Source of the DNA: Undaria pinnatifida
Taxonomy: Eukaryota > Sar > Phaeophyceae > Laminariales > Alariaceae
Assembly: GCA_012845835.1 (NCBI GenBank)
Contig: JABAKD010000028.1
Coordinates: forward strand, 2,382,242-2,446,241
Direction of reading: 5' to 3'
Length of the DNA: 64,000 bases
Shown one piece after another: positions 12,176-21,242 of this stretch. A program made the translations under genes and the position numbers. How positions within the stretch are numbered: the stretch's first letter is position 1; each line of letters opens with the position of its first letter. The notes beneath the pieces are model-generated. The model had not been told where the DNA came from, did no database searches, and saw nothing but the letters and a program-made list of their open reading frames with translations.

Positions 12176-12419
12176 AGAGTATTTGTCCAGACGAATAGTT
12201 GCCCATGTGTTTTGAGAGTATTCGTCCGTGGACAAACGCTGAATATAATCGTTAAGGGTGTGCACAAACCACCATACATAACATGACACTAGTCGGTGGT
12301 CGGCAGTATGGCCATCGACGTAATTTTTTTTACACGATACAAATAACTTGAGGCGATGGTATTGAGGCAAAAGTATTGAGGCCATAGTCTATTAGCAGCG
12401 TGGAAACACGCCCAGCAGT

Positions 12420-12900
12420 GCATTGCGGGTGGCGATAGATATTGGTGGACACAATTCATCATCTATTGTCAGCGGCAGTATCAATCAATATACAAACTTT
12501 TTTGGTCTATTTTTCAAACAATGTCTATCGTGGTTGCTTTCCTGACATCTATTGTTCAGGACAATAGCCAACTGATATTGGTCTATTGATCAAACCATGT
12601 GTATTGCGGTTGCGTCCCAGACGTCCACTGTTCAGGACAAAAGCCATCGATCGACGAGTTTTTTGTTGGTCTATTGTTCAAACCATGTAGTCTATATTGC
12701 TCGGACATTCTCAGGACAATAGCTATCGATGAAATCTTAATGGTCTATTCAATAAATGTATATTGCTGTGGCTTCCCCGACATATATCGCTTAAAACAAT
12801 AGCCATCGATAAACAAGATTATGTGATTTATTGTTCACACAATGCGTATTGTTGTTGCTTCCCCGACATCTACTGTTCCCGACAGTATCTATCGACGGGC
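12420..12900. repeat. Repeats of about 75-87 bp related to the 43-bp minisatellite
   Basis: Units near 12545, 12619, 12704, 12779 and 12866 share ACATCTATTGTT..ACAATAGC.ATCGAT and GGTCTATT..CAAACCATGT. The shared ACAATAG and ATCGAT words suggest a common origin with the flanking 43-bp arrays. Confidence 0.6.
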
Positions 12901-13110
12901 AGCTTTTTCTTTCTTTTTTTGGGATCCTCCTGGAGATCCTGGTAAAAAAAGCTCAAGCTCCATACACTTTCGTTTGTGTACCCGTTTTTGTCCATCTGCA
13001 GAACTCAGACTTGGTGCTAACCTCGCCCCTTCGGTTTAGTCAACACCTTGGACTTGCCAGCCTTCTTCGGCTGAACCCTATAAAGTTTGGCCAAGAAGGT
13101 GAGATAGTCA
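12900..13110 (-). mobile_element. SINE-like element, family 2, minus orientation
   Basis: The reverse complement of this stretch matches 18960-19165 over about 190 bp: GGCCAAACCTTATAGG head, GTCCACG, ACTTAACCGAAGG, GATGGACAAAAA, then TGGAGCTTAAGC and GGATCTCC..GGATC tail. On the plus strand the element begins with a T-rich run (12903-12920), so its 3' end carries an A-tail on minus, as expected for a retroposon. No ORF. Confidence 0.75.
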
Positions 13111-13129
13111 CCCCGTTTCCAGTCTATTA

Positions 13130-13870
13130 TGGTTCACAATGGCCATTGACAAACTCTTTTTCGGGGCTATTGCTGTAGCGGCAATGTATTATTTCCGTTC
13201 TTTGGTCCAGGGTATATGCAAAAAATACGAAAACAATCCCATGATGCTGGCCGCCCATTGCCTGAAACTATCAAGATCTATTGCCGCCTCAATAGATGGT
13301 GAACCGAGCCTATCGATGATCATTGCCAGCCACAATAGATTGTGGAGCGTGTCCATCGATGGCCATTGCCAGCCTCAATAGATTGTGAACCATGCCTATC
13401 GATGGCTATTGCCAACCACCATAGATTGTGAAGCGTGTTCATCGATGGCCATTGCCAGCCTCAATAGATTGCGAACCATGCTCATCGATGGCCATTGCCA
13501 GCCACAACAGATTGTGAAGCGTGTCCATCGATGGCCATTGCCAGCCACAATATATTGTGAAGCGCGTCCATCGATACCATTGCCAGCCTCAATAGACCGT
13601 GAAGCATGCCCATCGATGGCCATTGCCAGCCACATTAGATTGTGCGACGCGTCTATCGATAGCGACTGCCAGTCACAATAGATTGTGCGGAGTGTGTGTC
13701 GATAGTCATTGTCGACCGCAATAGATCGTGCAAGCCATCCATCGATGGTAGCCACGGTGCGCCGCAAGAAATAGTGCACATTGTCCATCAACAATCACTC
13801 TCCACCATATAGACTGTGCAATCTATCCATCGAAGGCCTCTGCAGGCCACACTCTTGATTGGGGAAGGCA
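13130..13870. repeat. 43-bp minisatellite, array 2
   Basis: AGATTGTG starts recur at 13337, 13380, 13423 and on to about 13770 with a spacing of 43 bp. The unit reads roughly AGATTGTGAAGCGTGTCC, ATCGATGGCC, ATTGCCAGCCACAAT. About 14 units show few indels, so the array looks younger than array 1. Long open frames on both strands are a by-product of the repeat. Confidence 0.85.
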
Positions 13871-13887
13871 ACAGAAGTCGATAGACA

Positions 13888-14153
13888 TCATTAACCACGA
13901 GAACAGACCCGTTCATTCAGTCCCTTGCACCGTACTAGTTTTTTTTTTTTTTTTTTTTTATCCTCCGGCGGATGGGGAAAAATAAAGCTTTAGCTCACCA
14001 CACTTCCACGTATTTTCATACGCGTCGTGTGTCGATTTAACTCAGTTGCTTTCGCAGCCCAACGCTAGCTGGCGCACCCTTCGGGTCCCATTGTAGGTAT
14101 ATCATTAACCACGAGAACAGACCCGTTCATTCAGTCCCTTGCACCGTACTAGT
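13888..14153 (-). mobile_element. tRNA-like SINE (family 1) with flanking direct repeats of about 52 bp
   Basis: The core is 13940-14100. On minus it starts with a tRNA-like block (CTAGCGTTGGGCTGCGAAAGC, resembling a D-arm to anticodon region), ends GCTAAAGCTTTATTTTTCCCC then ATCCGCCGGAGGAT, and has an 18-A tail. The same ~52 bp (CATTAACCACGAGAACAGAC to CGTACTAGT) lies on both sides, at 13888-13939 and about 14102-14153. That is a target duplication, long for a SINE but almost perfect, so the insert is recent. Confidence 0.8.
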
Positions 14154-15290
14154 ATTTTATTTTTACGTATAGTATTGCGGAGGCCGTTGTCTGTTGTCTA
14201 GGGTTGTGTGCACAACGCGACACATTTATCGAACACAACACATTTTAGACTACACACCCATCTACAACAGTTATTATTGTTGTTCAAAACGCAGTGCAGC
14301 CCTTCGTTGCTTGTTCGTAGCGAAGCAAGTCCCGAACAGAACACGATACAATTGCATACTACCCAATGATGAGAGCGCCTCCCGAGGGAAGGACGGTCAA
14401 AGGTTGTCAGTGTGACCAGTGGAGTGTACCAAACATACCAAGCACAGGATTAGCCTACGTATTATGCGGCGGAACTACAAGCACAGCAGAAAAACATCAG
14501 TGTGACACAAGACTCACGTCACCCTCTTCCTTATGATGAACGGTATAGATGCCGTGGCCGCCGCGAAGCCACACACTACGATTCCCACGGCCACATTTCT
14601 TTGCCGGAGGGTCGTAAAGAGATTGCTCATGGCAGCAGACCTGCCTTCACGAGAGTGAGAGTACGCTCGAACGGCTACACGGCGACTATACGTACCAGTA
14701 CAGACGGAAATATAATGGATGTTCACAATTTAATATAAATATTATTTATGTCCTTAAATTTAAATCCAAAAAGGTTTATTAGAAAAATACGAACATGGGG
14801 TTTCCACTTGGCAAATCGGCTTTTAAGTTCTAAATTACGCCACCGCACTCGTTGTCGAAGCAGGACAGCAACAGTGGTGATCGCCTGGCTCGTTTGCTCC
14901 CAGCATGGCACGTCAACCAGCCCAAAAACTTGTATCACCAGCTTATCAAATCACAGTCTTGTTATGGTTGATGTGTGGTGTTGTGAAAGGGTTTCTCGTT
15001 GGCGTACCGCGAACCGCCACGCCAACAAAACATCATGAAGGGTCAAGAACGTATACACCTGTGGCGGTGACACGAACAAGAGGGTCCAGCGCAACCGTTC
15101 CTGCTGCAGCGGCTGACCAGCTCGTGCCAGAAGAGGTGGGTGTCTGAGTGTCTTGTGGTTCACATGAAGAGGAGCGTATTTCGAGGCAGCTGCTTAGCAC
15201 CCCTTTGGAGAGGAGAGTGCTCAGAGTATATGTTGAACTTTGAAGTTTCCGTCGCTGTTTGAGAGCACATCCATCTTTTGTACCTATATT
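14154..15290. other. Intergenic stretch without recognised gene
   Basis: Short frames on both strands (for example 14502-14738 plus and 14723-14938 minus) lack motifs and splice-consistent partners. I see no further structure. Confidence 0.4.
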
Positions 15291-15292
15291 CA

Positions 15293-16103
15293 GGCCATTT
15301 CTTATACAGTCGGATTTGTTAGTCGAAAACGGCCGTTTTCGACTGAAGCCCAAATCGGGCTTTCTTACACAGTCGAAAAGGGGCTTTTTCGACTAAACGT
15401 TTTTCGACTGAGAATTTCGACTGGCGGATCCAGTCGAAAAACTCGACTTTTTCGACTGGAGGATCCAGTCGAAAAACTCAGTAAAAAAAGGATAACCCCT
15501 GACTTTTGAACCCATCGCATCGCTCATCCCACCACAAAGCACACGCCCACACACCCACACACCCACACACCCATACCAGGTACCACACAGTAGTATCATA
15601 CAACAGCGCCGACGCTGCCCTGGCTATCACCTCTGTTGCTTTTCGCCGCAAGTCAGCGTGGCGCACTCCTAGCTCCGCTCGCCAGCAGCGTGTATCACAC
15701 GACAGCAGTAGCGCGCGTTATCGATGCCATTTTGCCAACAACGGCTACGCCTGCTGGAGCTTTGGCGGCTCTCGGCTGAGTGCAACGCCACGGACATAGC
15801 TTTGGCGGCTTTCGGCTAAGCCCAACGCCACCAACCCGCCTGGACGAAGGTTCGTCGCGCGCGAAGCACGCGTTTCTCGCGAAGAACGCGCGAAGCACAG
15901 CTGACAGAGCTACCAACCGATTTTCGACTGCCATACAGCAGTACAGCAGTACTCCCTCACACCAACCGCCCCTAGGAAGAGCACAAAAACTATAAAATCG
16001 ACTCGACTGGCGATAAGAAGAGGGACCAGAAGAATCCAGTCGAAAAAAAATCCAGTCGAAAAAGGCCGTTTTTAACTGGCGGAATCCGACTGTGTAAGAA
16101 TGG
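15293..16103. mobile_element. TIR element rich in GTCGAAAA/TTTTCGAC palindromes
   Basis: The left end ATTTCTTATACAGTCGGATT pairs with the reverse complement of the right end (ATTCTTACACAGTCGGATT). The pairing resumes at AAAACGGCC on both sides. Just inside, at 15310-15480 and 16035-16075, AGTCGAAAA and TTTTCGACT repeat many times in both orientations, so the ends can fold extensively. The 810-bp interior has no supported ORF. No clear target duplication was found on the left. Confidence 0.65.
15540..15575. repeat. (CACAC/CCCACA)n microsatellite
   Basis: An ACACCCACAC array of about 35 bp inside the TIR element. Confidence 0.8.
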
Positions 16104-17012
16104 TCTTAGGCCTACTATTATGTAAGAATTTTGAGCGATTATTTCGGGCGATTATTTTTGTAGTTTTGAGGCTCCAGGAATAACTGCATCAGAAATAAGG
16201 GGCGTCCATTATTGCTTCTGATTTTTTTCAAGTGGTTTTATGTTGAATATGGTAGGTATTGTTTTGCCGTTTGCCTTTATTTTTGAAATCTGGCACGTAC
16301 ATTGTCGCCGGCGACGTTCGGTCACCACCGCCTTTCCTGCTGTCTCTGCTGGTGTGGTGCTGGTGTGGTGCTGGTGTGGTGCTGGTGTGGTGGTTTTGAT
16401 GGTGGTGGTGCTGCTGCTGTCGCGTTTGTGTATGAGGACGAAGCTCTGTCTCGCACACAACAAGCGCGGTGTGATGTCGTATGTGTGTGATTCTTTGTTG
16501 TGTGTGATGGGTGACGTGGACGACGTTAGGTCACCACCGCCTCTGCTGCTGTCTCTGCTGCTGTGCTGCTGCTGTGCTGCTGCTGTGGTGGTTTTGATGG
16601 TGGTGGTGGTGCTGCTGTCGCGTTTGTGTGTGAGGACGAAGCTCTGTCTCGCACACAACAAGCGCGGTGTGCTGTCGTATGTGTGTTTGTGATTATTTGT
16701 TGTGGGTGATGGGTGACGTGTACAGCAGATAGGAATCATACCAGGTACAGAGTAGGCACTGGTGACATGTGATACTTGGTACGAGGCAGTATGCAAAAGT
16801 GAAATAATCCCAGTTCTGAGAGGTTGGAAGAGCTGTTATTTCTGGGCTCAGAAATCACCAGATCCGCTGATTTTTAGCCTCGACTATTTCTGAACTCAGA
16901 AATAACGATGATTTCTGGTCCCATAGTGGATGGTTTTTATTTTTGGCGTCGGAGATCTCCGCTATAGAGAGAAATAATCGCTGAAACTAGTTCCCATAAT
17001 AGTTGGTCTTAG
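16104..17012. mobile_element. Second TIR element, abutting the first, flanked by TCTTAG
   Basis: TCTTAG at 16104-16109 and 17007-17012 bracket an 897-bp element. Ends: left CCTACTATTATG with GAGCGATTATTTC, right (reverse complement) CCAACTATTATG with CAGCGATTATTTC. Inside, a unit of about 200 bp (GTTTTGATGGTGGTGG, GTCGCGTTTGTGT, GAGGACGAAGCTCTGTCTCG, CACACAACAAGCGCGGTGTG) is present twice in tandem at about 16390-16690. No coding gene is supported. It lies immediately right of the other TIR element. Confidence 0.7.
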
Positions 17013-17159
17013 TGCGCAGGAATATCTAACGCCTCTGACCGCTTTTCCACGCGTTTCTTCGCCGGGGCGTGCCCCCGCCCCGCCTTCAACCGCCACCGCC
17101 GCGGACCCGCCCGATCAGCGCCACGGTGCCTGTGCAAGGCCTCAACGTTGAAATATACC

Positions 17160-17960
17160 AGGGCTGTTCACGGGTCAGATCTAACCTCGCGGGCCGCGTG
17201 ACTTCGGGTCGGGTCGGGCCGGGTCGAGTCCGGTCGGGTCGGGTGCATGACCCGACCCGTGAGATTTCAAGAACCTTCTGACCCGACCGGACCCACCCTT
17301 ACCCGTGAGAATTTGAACACGTCCTGACCCGATCCGACCCGAACCGTCAGGCTCCGAATGGCCAGTGAGATACATATCATGTCACGGGTCGGGTCACCTT
17401 GACCCGCGATATTTATTTTCCCGACCCACGGGTTCCACCCGTTGATCCGATCCGCGGGTCAACATTTCGGAAATGATTTAATCTGTTTTTTTTTTTCACC
17501 CCGTAGTGAGATGTGGTTTGAATGTAATGGGTGTGGATGGATCTGAACACGAATATACACCTTTGGCGGCGTTGCATCGTACGGATTTAATCAAAAAGGA
17601 GTATCAGCACCACAGAGGCCCTCGGATAGAAAATATTAAAGGTTTGGATGTGTTTTGATTCGCGGATTGGATCTACGAGTCCTACCCTCGGGTCAGAAGA
17701 AAACAAATCTCGGATCAAAGTGGCCCGACCCGTGACATGACCCGTCTCGCGGTTCATGACTCGACTCGACCCGCGATATGCAAAAACCAGTTGACCCGAC
17801 CCGACCCGACTCGCGAGATTTCAAAACCTGTTAACCCGACTCGATCCGACCCGTGGGATTTCAAACCCTCTTGACCCGACCCGACCCGACCCGACCCATG
17901 ATATATCAAACCCTCTTGAGCCGACCAGACCCGACCCGTGGGGTATCGAAAACCTCCCGA
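17160..17960. repeat. Degenerate GACCCG/CGGGTC array
   Basis: Dozens of (GACCC)n-type pentamers, in CGGGT orientation near 17200-17245 and in GACCCG orientation after that, spaced by TGAGATTTCAAAACCTGTT-like linkers about 50 bp apart at 17790-17960. The switch in orientation makes the left end able to pair with the rest. Confidence 0.75.
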
Positions 17961-18955
17961 CCTGACCCGCGGACATGACCCGTAGGAACACCTGAAATCT
18001 TCGACGTGGTCTTCGAAAATCCTGCACTTTCAGTGTTTTTGCGCATGTCCTGACGATGGGGCTTACCTCTTCGCGTTTTTTTCGTTTCGTCCTGTCTGAC
18101 CTACGACCGTCGGGAAGCGTCGGCTACTCTACCGGCGCCGCCCTTGTGGAGGCCTGCGCAAGCAGCTGTGTGCTCGGATCTAGGATATCGTTGGAAGCAG
18201 GCTCCTAAAACATATGCCGCCCAGACTTCGAAGAGAACTGCTGCTACCTCTTACCAGGTCATGGGCAAGGCATTAATTAGTGGTTCGGCGTCTGTTGCGC
18301 GCGCCTAAAAAAAAAATGATATATAGGCGCGAATATACGCCTGAAAACCAAGTAACGAACTGCGTTTAAACGCCTCCCGAACCTCGAAAAGGCGTGCATC
18401 AGGATGCTCTGCTACACCAGTACACCGGCTGCCGTGCACTGTGCACAAGGTGCAGCGTAGCCACACAGTCTTGCAATCTTGCAATGATGTTTTCTGTGTT
18501 TCAGTAATTCGTGAGGCGTTACAAGAGGCGGGGAATGCTGCATTTGTTTTGCGGATAACACAAATGTGCTATTCATCTTAAGTTTCATAAAATGATAAAA
18601 TGAAGCAAACGGAACAAACGGCGACCTCACAACAACCAGAGCGTGCCAGCGGAGGTAAGATACAGCTCATGTTATACCGGTGCCAGGCGTCACAGGCTAT
18701 CTGCTCCAAATCCTCTTCCTTGCCGATGCAAGGCTTGAATCGCCCTATCGTACATCAGTACAGCGGTACAGCATAAACATGCCTGAAAACGCCGCAGAAA
18801 GCGTCGTCTAAGAACAAAGAAAGGTGCCTGGAACAAAAAAAATGCCTATTTCCGCCTTTTTTGTATTTCTTTGTAATATTGCATTATCACAGAAGTGTAA
18901 GAGTTGCCTCACAAAACCAAATCGACGACGGCGAACAGCAGAACAAAATGATAGA
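17961..18955. other. Intergenic stretch with nothing recognised
   Basis: No exon-like frame, repeat array or element end was recognised on either strand. Confidence 0.4.
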
Positions 18956-18959
18956 AACA

Positions 18960-19165
18960 CCACCTTCTTGGCCAAACCTTATAGGTTTCGGCCGAAGAAG
19001 GCCGGCAAGTCCACGCGGTTTTGACTTAACCGAAGGCGTGAGGTCAAAATGGAATCTGCGTTTTGCAGATGATGGACAAAAAATGGTGCACACACGAAAG
19101 TGTATGGAGCTTAAGCTTTTTCTACCCGGATCTCCCGGAGGATCTAAAATATAATATAATAAAAT
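18960..19165 (+). mobile_element. SINE-like element, family 2, plus orientation
   Basis: An inverted partner of 12900-13110. Reading plus: CCTTCTTGGCCAAACCTTAT, GGCCGGCAAGTCC, GTATGGAGCTTAAGC, then CCCGGATCTCCCGGAGGATC and an A-rich tail (AAAATATAATATAATAAAAT). The 3' GCTTAAGC and CTCCGG blocks resemble the tail of the family 1 SINEs, which would fit mobilisation by the same LINE. Confidence 0.75.
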
Positions 19166-19169
19166 AAAA

Positions 19170-19560
19170 ACACCCACTACGGCGAATACCACAAAACGTG
19201 CCAAATCGAACATTATGTACGGCGAATACCGAAAAAAGCTTTTTAGTTTATTTTCGGCTACTACGGCGAATAGAGAAAGGTGCCTAAAAAAGAATTCAAG
19301 CCTACGTAACCCGAGTGGCCAGAAAAGATGCCTTGTGCCTATTGCCTACTAATTGTTTTTGACTGTGGCGATTACGTAGAAAAATGGGCCTAAAGTATGT
19401 TCAACAACGGCCAGTTGGACAAAATTTGCTTTAAAAAAAACTCCTACGGCGATTTAGAAAAAAATACCAAGAAAAAGTTTCACCTGCGGCGGACCCCCCA
19501 CCCATTTTTTTTTTTCGCCTGAATGGCGCAACAACAAAAATCGCCTGTGGCAAAAAATGT
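19170..19560 (+). repeat. Loose repeats of CTACGGCGAATA
   Basis: TACGGCGAATA recurs near 19178, 19217 and 19260, with weaker forms near 19442 and 19488, each followed by an A-rich segment. No ORF. Confidence 0.5.
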
Positions 19561-19898
19561 TGCGTGCCAAAAATCGCGTGCTGCGCTGCGCGAAATCAGC
19601 CTAGCGGCGACGTTTTGCGTTTTTTTCACCCAAATGTTGCGCGCGCGTAACAGCGCAACAGCTGATTAATGCCCAGGTATCAGGTATCAAACGTTCTGCC
19701 GAGGTATACTTCGAAGTACGTAAGTTAGCTGGCATAGAATACGTCTCCGGAGTCGCGTGTGATATGTAAAGCAGTCTTTGAGCGAACCTTCCTAAGGAGC
19801 TGCGTATGTAGACGAGCACCTGTATAGCAAAATAGTCGTAGGCGGACGGAGCAAATCGGCAATTTTTGGATGTACCGGGCCAGCTTTTTTTTTAATTT

Positions 19899-19931
19899 AA
19901 TTCCGCGGGCGCAGCCCGCGGAATTTTTTGT
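19899..19931. other. Perfect 12-bp hairpin followed by a T-run
   Basis: AATTCCGCGGGC and GCCCGCGGAATT are exact reverse complements around GCA, followed by TTTTT. It has the shape of a rho-independent terminator, but the setting is eukaryotic and no gene ends here. Confidence 0.55.
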
Positions 19932-20390
19932 GGAAACCCGGCGCCTCTGACAAAATGAGTACGTGCTGCACCCGGATGAAAGAACACTAAAGTATCCGTA
20001 TGCACTGCACAAAGGCAGCCCGATGAGAGACCTGTGACCTTTATTTGCGGTCACTAAAATATCAAATTCATTGTGTTGAGTGTTGTCAGGCGTTGTCACT
20101 ATTAATAGTATTCTCGCTCTGCTACACAAGAAACCCACCACAGCAGTAGTGTGAACAAGCGACATTCCTGTTTCTTCTTTTTTTTTGTTCTAAAGCGCTG
20201 ATTACTGTCAACACTATTAATACTGCGTACGCGTATTGCACCTGGTTTACTCGTGCTTGTGCTTCGGCAGGAAATTAAGAGTTCGGCAGCGGTTATACAG
20301 CTGATTTTGGAGTATATAGAACGCTCCCTAATGTATCCCAAACAAGGACTGAGTCAGCATGTTGAGTCCTACTTCGAAGTATTTTTTTGT

Positions 20391-20565
20391 ACTCACTACG
20401 CATTAAATCGTCACCTTTTCACTTTCTTTCCAGGTCAAGTTAGCACAGGAAAACAAGAAATGTCTGTGTCTTTCTACTCACTACGCATGAAATCGTCACC
20501 TTTTCACTTTCTTTCCAAGTCAACGTATCACAGGAAAACAAGAAATGTATGTGCCTTAACGTTGA
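20391..20565 (+). repeat. 85-bp tandem duplication
   Basis: ACTCACTACGCAT starts at 20391 and 20476, each followed by AATCGTCACC, TTTTCACTTTCTTTCCA and CACAGGAAAACAAGAAATGT. Confidence 0.85.
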
Positions 20566-21242
20566 TTTTAGTGCAAAACGCACCCTGTCCCAAAAAGTAA
20601 AACCTAGCCTGACCCCGTTGAGCGGAAAACGTAAGAACACCTGCCACGGTTTACCGACAACTTAGAGAGAGCAGAAAAAAAACACGCGTTTCTTTTGATT
20701 TTCGGTTGCATCAACTAGTGAGCATATTGTACAAGAACAGTGGCGCCGTAACAAAACCCTATTAATAATCAAGACAAACCTGTGGGGCTTGACTTTGTAG
20801 CAGGAACGATTTTTTTTGATATTTTTACTTGGTTGAAGTATACCCCCCGTTGCCGAGGGCTTAAAAACCGAAGGGTGAACAATTTGCTCGTGAGCCCTCG
20901 GCTGCACTCCTTTTTTCCCCCCTTCTCTGGTTTGGTCTCTAGTTTGGACTGGAAAAATAAATTCCAACTCGGCTGTAGAACGGCAACGGCAGCGCAGCAG
21001 CCGTGGTCTACGGACGCATGAGTGTGTCGACCCGCTCTTACGCTCCCACCGTGAGGTGGAGGTAGCCACCCTGAGGGAGAACTGGTCGGGTAGTGTGGGG
21101 ATTCGATTGGACTCACCCACCAACAATAAACCAACAAAACCCCCCGCTACTGCGCCGCCGCCCCGTCAGGGTTTCGGTCCACCCTATCCGTTTCGGCTAT
21201 GGCCCTCAGACTCAGTTCACGCGAGCCTTCTTCTACCGTAGG

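Noticed and set aside
13130..13870. Regularly spaced repeats that might suggest a CRISPR array
   Set aside because: Units are directly tandem with no unique spacers, there are no cas genes, and the DNA is eukaryotic.
16240..16796. Frames of 150 and 195 residues rich in Val/Leu or Thr/His
   Set aside because: They follow a GGTGGT/GCTGCT-rich tandem duplication within a TIR element.
19899..19931. Bacterial-type terminator
   Set aside because: No bacterial gene, ribosome binding site or operon nearby; kept only as a hairpin.
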